A DNA stretch of 64,000 nucleotides from Rhizopus sp. PT2906 (lineage: Eukaryota > Mucoromycota > Mucoromycetes > Mucorales > Rhizopodaceae), in contig JAMYHX010000166.1 of assembly GCA_025529335.1 (NCBI GenBank), positions 1 through 64,000 on the forward strand, in the 5' to 3' direction. The first letter of the stretch is position 1. Every line of letters starts with the position of its first letter. Below are positions 1 through 11,647 of the stretch, in pieces. The translations under genes and the position numbers were made by a program. The notes beneath the pieces were generated by a model, which had not been told where the DNA came from, searched no databases, and was given only the letters and a program-made list of their open reading frames with translations.

Positions 1-607
1 CACTCCTCTCTCGCTTAATTTAGCAGTGATCGGCCCTTTCCCTTTTTTCTACTATGCCACTGATTGGTTCCTTTTTACACATTTCTCTCTCGTCTGCTGG
101 AAATGAACAAAAAAGTAATAAATAACCTTGTGTAACAGAAGTCATTGAGGGTCCAGAATTTGTGAATATTTTATATTTTTTTAATTCTGAAACTTATCGT
201 CTTGAGCCTTTTGTTATGCATCCTTGTAGTTTTTCTTATTTATGCAATCAATCTAGTTGTTATCTCATTGGCAAAGTTCAAAAACATGATGATTTTTATT
301 AAAACTATATAATACAACGGCATCTTTATTTTTGTCATGGCAACTTCCCCTCCTTTTTTTTTCGCGGTCATAGCGACCATAACAATAATGAAAACTTTTG
401 AAAATCATCATGTCACATGTAACTTGCTTTATTGTGCGTAAACGAAACTTTATATATTTTTTATCTAACCAACTTTGTCTTTTTTAAGTGAAAGATGGTC
501 AAAGAGGACAGAGAGAGAAAGAGGGAGGGATTAATTAGTCTTTTTATAATTATTTCCCTACGCGCCTTTTATCACTGAAACTGGCTCCACCTGTTTTGGT
601 TATTTTT

Positions 608-640
<33 letters not shown>

Positions 641-829
641 GCAGCAAAAAAAAGAGAAAGAAAGAAAGGGAAAGAAAAAAATTCAACCACCGCCATTTAA
701 GCTCTCGCTTATGTATCCTTTTAGTGCTTTTTTTTAGATTTATATTTTACGTATTGTTGTCTGTCTCTCTCTCTTTTCTTTTTTCTTTTTTCTTTTATAT
801 TTATTCATTTTAATCATTAATACATCATT
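1..829. other. Intergenic, AT-rich, homopolymer tracts
   Basis: No reading frame worth calling is visible. The stretch holds a run of about 29 T at 610-638, followed by an A/G-rich block (646-680) and a CT-rich block (755-800) just before the ATG at 830. T- and CT-rich tracts of this kind precede many fungal start sites, so the last 200 bases are probably the promoter and 5' leader of the small gene that follows. Confidence 0.5.
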
Positions 830-1216
830 ATGCCATCAACCACTTACAAAAGATCATCATCATCAGCATCAGAAAGTGAATTGATTCTCAAACAGGATGC
901 ATTGCCTTTATTTTCAAAGGATAAACAAGCATTTATCTTACCTCCACCTTCTTCTTTACCTGGCTATCATCTTCCACTGCCACCTTTACTTAAACAACAA
1001 CAACAACAACAACAACATTATGATGATGTATCTACGGCAGCAGCGACGTTGGCATCATTTGCTTATGAAGACGAAATGTGCTCTGAAAGCCAAGTGATTG
1101 AGGTAAACAAAGAAAAAAAAAAAAAAAGAAAAAATTTTTTGACATTTTTTTTTTGTGTCATCAAAAAAATATAGGCTGCGAAAATCCTAATGAATATTTC
1201 GAGATGTGTTGTATAA
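830..1216 (+). CDS. Small unknown protein with poly-Q, 104 aa
   Basis: I do not recognise a family. The model has two exons, 830-1102 and 1175-1216, joined by a GTAAAC...ATAG intron with phase 0 on both sides. The intron must be removed because the frame otherwise runs through A- and T-rich intronic sequence. The protein has a Ser-rich N-terminus, a Pro/Leu-rich middle, a run of seven Gln (about residues 56-62) and an acidic patch. The second exon adds a short helix-like end reading EAAKILMNIS. Low complexity and helix suggest a small regulatory or scaffold-like protein, which is inference only. The start is the first ATG after the CT-rich leader. The small second exon makes the 3' end less certain than the first exon. 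Confidence 0.5.
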
Positions 1217-1358
1217 TATAATTTATTTATTGTAATGTGTGCATATATAAAAGAATTGGGAAAATTTCAATCTGGATCCAAGTTGTTTCCTAAATATTGT
1301 AAAAAAATAAATATGACATTTATCTTCCTTTTCCCTTTGTTTTACTTTATATAACAAA

Positions 1359-3376
1359 ATGCATTTTAAAACTCCATGGCTACTTGCTCTTGCTGTGGCC
1401 GCCATGCCCATAGTCTCTGCAGATGACCCACTTCCTTGGAGTCCACTGCAATATCCTCCGCTACCACCTATCAATGGCCCTTATGTGGCACCATCAACGC
1501 CAAAATACAATTATGCAGAAGTCCTTCATAAGAGTTATCTCTTTTATCATGCTCAAAAGTCCGGTAATTTGCCCTATCAGCGATTAGCCTGGAGATCCGA
1601 TTCTTGCAAAATCTGTGTTGGTGAATATGGTGAAGATCTCTCTCGTGCTTGGTATGAAGCAGCAAATACTATGAAATGGGGATTGCCTCTTGGTTGGGCT
1701 ACAACTCAACTCGCATTCAATGTCATGATTTTTGAAGATGCCATGAATTCTGTAGACGAACTCGCCGAAGGGTTGGAATTACTCAAATGGGGAGCAGGTA
1801 AAGTATACATATACGAATCATAGGAGTTTTTTTTTTTTTTCATTGATCCACTTATACCGGAACTTTTTTTTTAATAGATTATCTTGTGAATGCACATTAT
1901 AATGATACGCACATTGTCGGACAATTAGGTATCTCTGCTCTCGGTCCTATTTCCAAAGTCATCGGATGGGACGTCGACTTCAACTACTGGGGACCACCTG
2001 AAGAATACGAGGAGTGGGTGCCTACAGGCCTGCCTCATAAAGCAACCTATATCACGCCCGATAATCCATCCTCTGAAATCGCCGGTGAATACAGTGCTGC
2101 CCTTGCAGCTGTATCCGTTGCCTGGAAAAAGTACAATGCTACTTATGCTGACAATCTCATTGACCACGCTAAGCGATTATACAAGTTTGCTTCTGAGAAT
2201 CTCGGTAGTTACGTTACCTCTAAACAAAACCCTCTACAGTGGGCTACCTTCTGGTACCCATCTACCGGATACATGGACGAATTGGCATGGAGTGCAGCTT
2301 GGATCTACGCAGCCACCAAGGACGAATTTTACCTGAACGAAGCTAAAAAGTGGTATCTGAACGTAACTGACTCTTGGACAGAGTACTCTTGGGATGAAAA
2401 GGGTGGTGGACTTCACGTGTTGTTGTATGCCATCACGAAGGACGGCATGTTTTATGATAATGCTATCGAATACTTTGCTCAGTTCTTACCTGGGCCAAAG
2501 CAGATTGTCAAGTTCACTCCTCGTGGACTGGCCTACATCGATCACTGGGGTTCGGTCGGGTACTCTGGTAATGTTGCCTTCCTGATGATGGCCTTTGCTA
2601 AACTGATCGGCTACGATAAACCTCAAGCCAAGGATTTGACCAACTTTGCCATTCAACAGATCAATTATGCCCTAGGCGACTATGGATACAGCTGGGTTGT
2701 TGGCTTTGGTGATAACTATCCAACAAAACCATATCATAAGGCATCTTATAATGCTTACATTGACTATCCTCTCCGTGGTGCTACTCAAGACGAGGTTGAG
2801 AGGGATTTCACCGAGAGCAAGACCAAACAACGTTTCATCCTCTATGGTGCTGTCGAAGGAGGTCCCAATATTGATGATTCTTGGTATGATGATCGATCAA
2901 ACTACGAGTACTCTGAAGTCACTCAGGACTACAACGCAGCCTGGACTGGCGCCATCGCAGGTCTCATAGATTATTACGGAGCAAACAACTTTGAACCCTA
3001 CACTGATTGTGGACTCGACTTGGGCTGGGACCATCCAAATGCGTCAAAGCCTCCTGCTTGGCCCGCTGATGATTGCTACCATACATGTAATAAAGGGTGC
3101 CCTCGTGGTGAGATGAAGTCTTCTTACTCTTGGAAGCTACTTATGACGCCTCCCGAGGAATTACACCAGTCTTTGGAAGTACTTTATCCGGGCCAGGGAG
3201 CTCACAAGGCTGTTGCTCTTGGTGTCATAATACAGAATGCTAAACTCGCAGAATCTGTAGACAAGAAAGGGGCCGTTAAACTAGAGCGCATCGAATCATC
3301 CGCTATTTCTTCTACTCCTCTTTACGCAACCTTTGTTGCCATCACAACTGCATTATATTTTGTATGTGCATTTTAG
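1359..3376 (+). CDS. Glycoside hydrolase family 9 (endoglucanase-like), secreted, probable GPI anchor
   Basis: Two exons, 1359-1797 and 1878-3376, give 645 aa. Residues 1-21 form a signal peptide (hydrophobic core LLALAVAA, cleavage near SADD). The GH9 (alpha/alpha)6 domain begins at YNYAEVLHKS and runs to about residue 530, including WRSDS, KWGADYLVNAH, a KPYHK motif and SEVTQDYNAAW, where Glu493 matches the GH9 catalytic acid. The extreme C-terminus is Ser-rich followed by about 20 hydrophobic residues, as in GPI-anchored proteins. Known GH9 enzymes hydrolyse beta-1,4-glucans such as cellulose by an inverting mechanism. Oddity: the canonical DAGD catalytic-base motif reads EAAN here (residues 100-103), so classical hydrolysis is doubtful. 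It may be a wall-remodelling or non-hydrolytic relative. The family call is firm; the activity is not. Confidence 0.93.
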
Positions 3377-3380
3377 TACG

Positions 3381-3400
3381 CTCTCTCTCTCTCTCTCTCC
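3381..3400. repeat. CT microsatellite
   Basis: About nine CT units directly after the GH9 stop codon, in the short gap between two convergent genes. It is probably in the 3' untranslated region. Confidence 0.8.
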
Positions 3401-3490
3401 TATAGACCAAATAGACAAAAACAAAAAATAAAGACTCTTTTTTCCTTCCTTTTTACTTCATCAAATGCATGCATTTACTAAACAAGAAAC

Positions 3491-4919
3491 TTAAAGCTTC
3501 GCCTTTTCAGAAGCGAGACGGTCAGCCTTTTCCTTTTGAGCCTTTATCTTGGCAGCAACTTCTTCGGCACGACGTAATTCGATCTTTCCGACTTGAGCAC
3601 GATGTACTTCATCAGGGCCATCAGCATAACGCAAGGTACGCGCAGAAGCGTAAAAGTGAGCAAGAGGAGTATCTTGAGAGATACCAGCAGCACCATGAGC
3701 CTGCATGGCACGGTCCAGGACGTTCAAGGTCATGGTAGGGACGACGATCTTGGCCATACCGATTTCCTTCATAGCACCCTTCGCCTTGGCTTCATCAATC
3801 TTACGAGCAGCGCTGAGCACTAAATAACGAGCCTGGTCGATTTCGATACGAGAGGTAGCGATATCAGCAACAATCGTGCCGTGTTCGGCAAGTACCTTGC
3901 CAAACGTGCGACGAGTCGTGTCTGTCACACGGCTCAACATGAGGTCAAGAGCGCGTTCGGCCATACCAATACAACGCATACAGTGATGAATACGGCCGGG
4001 ACCTAAACGACCTTGGATCACTTCAAATCCACGACCTTCGCCCAATATGATGTTCTCTACAGGCACACGGACGTCCTTAAACACGATCTCACAGTGACCT
4101 TCAGGAGCATCGTCAAAGCCAAAGACCTTCATAGGACGCACAACGGTGATACCAGGTGTATCAGCAGGCACAATGACTAAACTCTGTTGACGATGTTTGT
4201 GTTTGTTGTCAGGATCGGTCTTGCCCATGACCAAGTAGACAGCGCATCGAGGGTCGCCTGCGCCTGAAATCCACCATTTCAAACCATTGATCACGTACTC
4301 GTTACCTTCACGACGAATGTTTGTTTCAATGTTGGTTGCGTCTGAAGAAGCCACACGAGGTTCAGTCATGGCAAAAGCAGATCGGATCTTGCCTTGCAAA
4401 AGAGGCTCGAGCCATTTTTTCTTTTGTGCGGGTGTGCCATATTTAGCAAAAACCTCTGTCAAAAAAAGTTGCATGAATATATCTCTTTTTTCTTTCTTTT
4501 TCTCTTTCTTTTACCCATATTGCCTGTATCAGGAGCAGAACAGTTCATAGCTTCAGGTGCAATTTTGGGAGAACGACCGGTGAGTTCAGCAATCAAGGCA
4601 TATTCGACATTGGTCAAGCCAGCACCTTCAGGATAATCTCGACCCAAGAAGAGGTTCCAAAGTCCAAGTGATTTGGCCTTGGCTTTTAATTCTTCAATCA
4701 CAGGTGGAACTATCTTCCATCGATTTTCATTTTGTCCCATTTGAAGTTCATATGTCTTTTCAGCAGGAATACAATCATTCTACACACATATATAATTCAA
4801 TACGCTTTAACTCTTATATTTTCTATCTGTTTTACCTCTACAAAGTCTTTTGCTTTTGCATAAAGATCTTTAAATTTAGGTGAAAGGGTATTAGGGTCAA
4901 TTAAATTTTGAGTTGCCAT
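3491..4919 (-). CDS. Acyl-CoA dehydrogenase (ACAD10/11-like), peroxisomal PTS1
   Basis: Three exons on the minus strand, 4836-4919, 4515-4779 and 3491-4455, give 437 aa. The flavin-dependent enzyme oxidises acyl-CoA to enoyl-CoA. Visible family features are an N-terminal helical domain (NLFLGRDYPEGAGLTNVEYA), the FAMTEP substrate/FAD segment, the beta-domain stretch EYVINGLKWWISGA, the RTFGKVL region and the C-terminal DGPDEVHRAQVGK helix. The full-length, ACAD11-like C-terminal half lacks the aminoglycoside kinase-like domain of the animal proteins. The protein ends in Ala-Lys-Leu, a strong PTS1 tripeptide, and shows no mitochondrial presequence at the MATQNL start, so peroxisomal beta-oxidation is inferred. 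It is convergent with the GH9 gene, stop codons 114 bp apart. The substrate class is not readable from sequence. Confidence 0.93.
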
Positions 4920-5111
4920 GTTTGAAAAGAAGTAGAGAAAGAAAGGAAGAAAAAAAAAGGTACGATTTATAATTAAACATTATAAATATATTTAAAGCCT
5001 GGGTAAATATGATTACTCTATCTGAATTTTTCTCTTCCCGCGAATAGTTTAAATGTGGTAACTCCCCCCAATTTTTTGCATGACTCAGCATTTATTCAAT
5101 GGGATTTTTTG

Positions 5112-6656
5112 TTATTGTAATTGTACGTAGTTTGCAGGGAACTAAAAAAGATCATTTACTATTATAAACGTAAATAGGCACATTGTACTTACCACGCCTT
5201 GTCTATTGCCTATCTTTCCTGTCCACCAATCATCTTGGCTGTCACTCTTCTGAATGATCGTGATGATCTCACCTTCTTGGAAACTCAAGTCACCGTCTTG
5301 CTGTCCTTCGAACGCATAAATGGCTCTGGCTGTAGGTTGACTTGGAACCACAGGTTTTCTACTAGGAGGTGGAGGTGGAGGAGCGCGTTTAACATCCGTT
5401 CCATAATTATTATTGCTATAATTATTTGGTGAATAGTTATTGTAAGATGGGTTATAGCTAGGAGGCTGCTGCATAGGAGGTGGTGATTGGTAGGACGGAG
5501 GCATGGGCGCGCCGTATCCGACAGGTTGTTGCTGTCGAAGAGGTGGAGGAGATCTGAGTGTACCTGGTGCTGATATATTTGTACTCTTGAACGTTTGGTT
5601 TCGGCTCAGCGTTCCGTTATTTTCTGCCAAACTTCGTGCATAAGTCTGAGTTCCTAATGTGTGGAACTTGGCGTTCAAGGCTCTATAAAGCGCGTCTGCC
5701 TCTGGAGGGGGTGGAACTGTACCGTTCAACAATTCTTTTGCCGTCACACGTCTACCATAAAATTTCTCATTTGCATCCGAACGTGTCACGACAACTGATC
5801 CTTCAAGCGAGACACCTGCAAATAATCCTCGCGTCTTACTATAAGAGTAAATCGCTGCAATATGCTTCAAACTAGCTGATCCAGAAGCTTCTGCGTTTCG
5901 ACCGATAGGACCAGCAGCCACTGTATATGTGTTTAACACTATTTCCAAATAAGGGGAAGAGTTTTACAACAAACCTGATACATTGCCGCCCAAAGTGATA
6001 TTGCCAACTTGACTAAAGGTTTTAACTGCTTCCTTTGTATTCAAGACCAATACGAAATCTGTTAACTCAGCACCGATTTGTCCACCTGCACCTATGCCGC
6101 CTGTTCCAATTGCTGAAGGGGCTGACCATCCTATTTTTATACAAGTTACACATGTCTTTCTATATTATTGCTCGTGTTATCCTCTCTCTCTCTTTGTTAT
6201 ATTTACCACCATCTGGCAGCCTATTGTATCATAGCAAGTGTAAGTCATCGTTAGCATCACGAGCTCTTTCTTTTTTTTTTTTTTTTTTTTTACCTAGCAA
6301 CCACGAGACCGCTGCCTGCTCGTCCAGAAAATAAGAATCCAGCCTTAAGCACTGTATAGATGGCTAATCCTTGTGCTTTTTCCAAAATACTAGCTGGGAT
6401 TATTTTGTCTAATCCTTCACCAGGATCTATATTGATGTATAAGAAGGGGTGCTTTCTTTCCTTGTGTTTTTTTCTTACCGATGAAGCTATTCAATATCTT
6501 GGCAGCTTTCTTACATTCGCCTATTTACAGTATATGGTGTATATGTCAAACTTGTAAGGGATTATTTACGTTTAGAGTGGTACCTTCCAAGTTGGTGGGT
6601 ATAGGGGAATTGATAGAAGAGGTAACACTTGAAGCAAAATTCTTTGTTTTTTTCAT
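5112..6656 (-). CDS. YSC84: Ysc84/SH3YL1-type actin-binding SH3 protein
   Basis: Seven exons on the minus strand give 391 aa: 6584-6656, 6479-6520, 6294-6426, 6207-6220 (14 nt), 5975-6130, 5193-5920 and 5112-5141. All phases agree. The N-terminal half is the lipid- and actin-binding SYLF/DUF500 domain (ECKKAAKIL, AGFLFSGRAGSGLVVAR, GNITLGGNVSVAAGP, NAKFH). A Pro-, Gln-, Tyr- and Asn-rich linker follows. The C-terminal SH3 domain has the ALYDF-like RAIYAFEGQ, DDWWTG and FPANYV signatures. Homologues bind Las17/WASP-type proteins and act at endocytic actin patches. The start is the ATG at 6656, after a T/A-rich leader. The last exon encodes only FPANYVQLQ, completing the SH3 fold, so missing it would truncate the domain. 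Paralogue-level naming is uncertain. Confidence 0.93.
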
Positions 6657-7611
6657 AATAAAGAAGAAAAGAGAAAAAAAAAAAAGAAAAGAAAAAGCTT
6701 AAAATGAAATTCGGGAAATGATGACATAAAGTCACCCTTTGTGCAGCATATATATTTTTTTTTTCGTTGCTAAGCATTTCTCTTTCTTTTCTAAGAGAAT
6801 GGTGACATAGGTTATTGTAAGGCTGGTTCTACACATAATACAAATAATTGAGTTGAGTCTTTTTTTTTTGGTAGTAGTAATGAAGTCCTCATTGTTTACG
6901 TTCAATTGTCCTTCATAAGAATTTGTGATAAAAATTAAAAAAAAATGATAGAAATGAGGAGAAACACGGTGGAGGTTCGTATAAGAATATGTGGGTAAAT
7001 ATCTATTTTACAATAGACACATGTAGAGTTTTCGCTACTATATGTCAGTTATTAGTGGGGTTCTTTAAGGTGATATACCAAAATACACTTAATTTCTTCT
7101 TATCCACAAAAGATCCACTTTACTCTCGTGCTGTTGAATTATTTGTTTATTTTAAATTCGGGACAAAGCATTTACAGTAGCGCAGTCGTATAAAACACGA
7201 GAGTTTTAGATATAAAGACAGTGTTAGCTCGTGAATAAGGCTATCAATGATATATTTAAAAAAGAAAAGAGACAACGCATTGTAATGGACAGTGTTTTAC
7301 GATAAGGAGTTATCACTCTAAACTCGGCGTTTTTATTGAATTTATAATACAGTTGATACATAATGCTGCAAGTCACAACGACAAAAAGGGTACATATGAA
7401 ATTGGCCTTTTTACGTCATTTCCCGCGAATTTTCTCTTTTTTTTTTTTTTTTTTCTCTTGTCTTTTAGAAGAAAAAAAAAAGCCTTTGTATATTATTGTA
7501 TAGTCACCGATTAGCTCTGCCTTTGCTTTTTATGTGTATGCATACCTCTTGTTAATTTATATTTATATTTGTTTATACCTCCTTGTCACTCTTGCCCTTA
7601 TTATTCTCGAG
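6657..7611. other. Intergenic between divergent YSC84-like and RNF10-like genes
   Basis: About 950 bp between two divergently transcribed genes. It contains A- and T-rich runs (for example 7439-7454) and only a weak 63-codon frame at 6989-7180 with no protein-like features. Presumably it holds both promoters. No RNA gene or repeat family was recognised. Confidence 0.5.
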
Positions 7612-9691
7612 ATGAACGCAAACGCACCTAGCTTTGTTCCCTCCAATAGTCACAAAAATAACAACAACAACAACAACAACAGCAGCAGCAGCAGTAACCA
7701 TAACGGCAGCAAAAGAAGGCGCCATCGTAAATAAGGAAAAACCTTGTCCAATATGTATATAATTGACTTTTTATATTCCATTAGAAAAAAGAAACAGATC
7801 TACCAACAACAATAACAATAATGACATTGAAGAACAGCTAGACCTTGTTCAAATAGCTCAACAGACAGGTGGCACTACAGACAGGAAAGGAAGAGTCTCA
7901 CTAAACCACTTGCTCAACTTTTCATTCCCTCAAAGACAACGACCTCAGCCTATCATTCGACGACAAAAGATTACAAGCTACCAGCCCTATAATAAAGAGA
8001 GATTTGTGAATGCAAAGTAATAATGGCTTGCACATAAACAAAAAGGAGGGAGAAACTCATATTCTAAAAATTATTGATAGCTTTCGATTTATGCTTAATC
8101 CTTTTGGAGACTACAATTATCAGCTGGCAGACCCTGATATCAACTTTGATTGGGATGCGGTCGAGCAAGTGGTAAATAATGATCCTACAGCCTTGATTTC
8201 AGGTTTAACTCTGTTTTCTAGATCATGTCTTCTAACGAGGTTCAAGCCTGTCCTATCTGCCTATCAATGCCTACTGCGGCTCGTGTGACAAGATGCGGGC
8301 ATGTATTCTGTTTACCTTGTGTCTTACACTATCTCGAACTACGGGAAAACCCAAAGAGGCTATGGCGAAAATGTCCTATCTGTTGGGATTCTATCTATGA
8401 GACAGATATTAAGGCGGTCAAGATTATCGAAAGCCGACCTATCAAAGAAGGCGATGTCATCACGCTGAGTCTCATACAGCGACCGAACCATTCGACCTTG
8501 GCTTTTCCAATTTCTGATACTTGGCCATTACCGGAGAATGTCATTTCCAACTACATCAAGCCAGATGAACCACTTATCCCTTGGAACAGTACGCCATCTG
8601 CTCAACTCTTTGCTCGATTCATGCTGGCAAGTCCAGATTATCTTGTTGCTGAATACGAAAGAGATAATAGAGAACTGGATGATGCCATGTCAGATGCTAT
8701 CGGCTGGGGATCAGTCGATGAAATACCATTCATTGAAAAGAGTAAAAAGATGGTACACGATCACATCAAGCGAATTCGTCATCAGAGAACAAAGGAGTTG
8801 GATTTGGTACAAAGTACATTGAATATGATGTATGAAGCAGTCGCAAAATACCACAAGAAACACGCCAAGGCAGTTGAAGGCACAGAAAGTCATTCATCAC
8901 CTGAAGAGGAAAATTCAATTCCTGAAGCTTACAGGCAACATCATTCACAACAAGGTGAAAAGTCGTTGGCCAAGGCGCAGAACAGCACAACCAATGACTA
9001 CTACTTTTATCAAGCCAAAGATGGTCAACATGTTTATTTGCATCCGTTAGACATTCGAATTTTAAAGCATGAATTTGGAGACTATCATCAATTTCCTCAT
9101 GAATTAGAGGTGCAAATAACCAATGTACAAGAATCCACCTTGGACGAAGATTTGCGCAAAAAGTGTAAATATTTGAGCCATTTACCATTGGGCTGCGATG
9201 TGACCTTTTTGGAAATTAACATCAAGGACCTTGTTTCTGAAGATACTTTCCAAGTATTCAACAGTAAGTTCATATTGTATTTTAAGAGGTCCACAAATGT
9301 AACTTTTTGTGTAGATGAATTAAATGCCCGTTTCAGAAGGAGAAAGGAAAAGGAACAACGAGAGGATAAGGAAAGAGAGAATGCAGAAAATAAATCAAGA
9401 CTGCAGGCAGTAAAGGAACTGGAAGATGAACGTAGAAGGATAGAGAGCGACCCTTTCTTTTCAATGTACAGACAACCTGACAATGAGGAAGAACAGCTTG
9501 CCCAAGCCATGTCTGAATCCTTGGCAATAGCTGGCCATCACCATGACGACGAGGACGATGGTCCACGTACAGTGTGGGGGACACGTATGGTAGCCAATCC
9601 AGAAGAGGAACACTATATGGACCATCATGATTGGGCTGATCATATTGTCATCACCAAGAGTAAGCGAAAGGGGCGCTCAAAAAAACGATAA
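7612..9691 (+). CDS. RNF10: RNF10/Mag2-type RING finger E3 ubiquitin ligase
   Basis: Five exons, 7612-7726, 7785-8016, 8081-8171, 8222-9263 and 9315-9691, give 618 aa. The N-terminus is Asn/Ser-rich low complexity. A family-specific segment (KERFVNANFRFMLNP, DWDAVEQV) precedes a C3HC4 RING at about 155-200: ACPICL, TRCGHVFC, LPCVLHY, CPICWD. This is followed by the long conserved RNF10 region, including YYFYQAKDGQHVYLHPLD and SHLPLGCDVTFLEI, then a basic/acidic coiled coil and a Lys/Arg-rich C-terminus. Known homologues (human RNF10, yeast Mag2) ubiquitinate small-subunit ribosomal proteins during ribosome quality control. The 51-nt intron at 9264-9314 is a multiple of three and free of stops, so unspliced mRNA would still be translatable. 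A second RING gene starts 122 bp downstream. Confidence 0.93.
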
Positions 9692-9813
9692 ATATAAAAA
9701 TAAATGGCAGTCGCTTGTTGAATTGTCGCATGAAATTAAATTTCATAAGCCACTTGTTCCGTAGCGTAGCTTTCACACCTTCCTTTTTTCTTTTATATAT
9801 TTATTCTAGCATC

Positions 9814-11523
9814 ATGCCAAAAAATAGCTCCAAAGATGACAATGAAAATCACTCTTCAGTAGCAACAACGGCAGAATCTTTAGTGATCGAACAAGATTTT
9901 GTGTCTTTTAAGAAACAACTTGCCGATTGTAATTTATAGATTGATTAAATTATATAATGGACTAACCTCCCTTTTTTTTTTAAATAAAGTGCTCGTTTGC
10001 GGTATCTGCTTAGATACCATCAAAGATCCACACAGCCTTGATTGTGGTAAGTTGAATAAAGACACGTAGAGAAAAAAAAATAACACACGCGCGTCATTAA
10101 ATTATAGGGCACTCATTCTGTGGTGAATGTCTGTTGAGCTGGTTTGAACAAAACAAAATCTGTCCTAGCTGTAATACTCCTGCCCCTAGACAACCAGCAG
10201 CTAACCACACAATACATAACATTGGTACAAATAATAATATTCTATGTTGCAAAAAAAAATAATGCTAAAGCAATTGTATTTTAGTGTGCCTTATTAAAGA
10301 TCAACACAATGTCAAACGATTAACAAAAGATGACTGGAAATCCATATATGCATCCAGGCCTTTACATGAATTTGTCTTTGACTCTGATGATGATGTGTAA
10401 GTTTAAATATGCTTTTGTAAGAAAGAAAAATAATAACATGTAAACAATAGTGCTCGTTGTGCAACCTGCCACTGGGAGCTGAACGCCAATTTGACTTGTG
10501 ACAGGTGCGAGCTTAGGTACTGGAGAGGGCCGGATGGTATCGATTACCGTCCAGAAGAAGATAGTCAAGAAGAAGAAGAAGAAGAGAGTGATCATGAGGA
10601 AGATCAAGACCTGTCTGATTTTGTGGTGTCAGATAATCAGTCGATTGAATTTGAAACTGATAATGATAATGGAAGTCACTCTGGAGACTCTTTAGTTTCA
10701 AATGAATCACCACGTCACTATACGGACCCAGTGTTTATAGACGATGAAGCATCAGAAGATCAATCAGGTAGTGAAGAAGAAGAGGAGGAAGAGCCTCGTT
10801 ATTTCAATGTTGGAGGTATGAATAATATGATCGTCATGAAAAGTATGTACACTGACACGTTTTAAAGCGAGATCCCGTTTAAATAAACGTGTGGTTATTA
10901 GTGACAGCTCTGACGAAGAGGAAGAAGAGGAGAGAGACAATTCGGGCTCTAATGACAGCTCTGATGATGAAGGAAGGGAGGATAGGAACAAGTCAGTCAC
11001 CAGTGACAGTTCTCGAGAAGGGCAAGAAAGAGATAATTTGGTCACCAGTGACAGCTCCAGTGATGAAGGAACGATGAATAGAGACCATTCGGTCATACTT
11101 TTGAGTGATGACCAACAAAGTGATACAGATAAAACAAGTAGCAGCACATACCCCGATTATGTTGAAATGGCAAGATCAGACGACGATGATACATATCATA
11201 CAGCTCATATCAATCATACTAATAGTGGCAGCAGTAGCAGAAACATAAATGACAGCAGCAGTAGTAATAGTAGTAGTAGTAGTAGTAGTAGTGATAGTAG
11301 CAATACTGAGGATGATGATGATGATGAACCAGACTATAACTTTTCTACACCACCATCACAATCAGCATCACCACCTCCAAGAAGCATCTCCAATAATAAC
11401 CATAGTATAAATAACAATAGCATCAGTACAAATATTCATACATCCAGTACAGCCAGCAATAACTCAAAGAAAAGAAAGAGAGAAAATATCAAGCATAAAC
11501 AGAACAAGAAGCATCGCAGATAG
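9814..11523 (+). CDS. CHFR-like RING finger protein with acidic Ser-rich tail
   Basis: Six exons, 9814-9928, 9990-10046, 10108-10224, 10285-10396, 10451-10815 and 10868-11523, give 473 aa. A C3HC4 RING lies at about 40-80 (CGICLDTI, DCGHSFCGECL, CPSCNTP). It is followed by NHTIHNIV and a second Cys/His cluster (RCATCHWEL, CDRCELRYW) like the C-terminal Cys-rich region of CHFR/Dma-type ligases. No FHA domain is present at the N-terminus, unlike true CHFR. The last 270 residues are dominated by Ser, Asp and Glu with poly-Ser and a basic KKRKRE-type end, resembling casein-kinase-2 targets. A ubiquitin ligase role is inferred from the RING. The donor at 10816 was chosen because it gives a 52-nt intron and keeps the acidic frame. 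The tail is low complexity, so its exact frame rests on the splice choice. Confidence 0.82.
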
Positions 11524-11647
11524 ACCTATAATACTAATTTGTACACAACACAGACACAAAAACAATAACATTTGATGTATAAAGCGAAATCCATTGATTT
11601 GTAAAAATAAAATCAAAACTTATTTATTATCGATGACTTTGCTATAT

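Noticed and set aside
1175..1219. Alternative reading of the first gene's last exon ending in Cys-Cys-Ile-Ile (prenylation-like)
   Set aside because: That frame needs an overhang base the only good donor does not provide, and the matching upstream frame has a stop. The phase-0 reading EAAKILMNIS is consistent.
8766..9188. 140-codon minus-strand frame inside the RNF10-like gene
   Set aside because: Shadow of the coding strand with no recognisable domain.
10843..10867. A 25-nt intron in the CHFR-like gene
   Set aside because: It has GTATGT, a CTGAC branch-like word and AAG, and keeps the frame, but is too short for known spliceosomes. A donor at 10816 gives a normal 52-nt intron with the same acceptor and frame.
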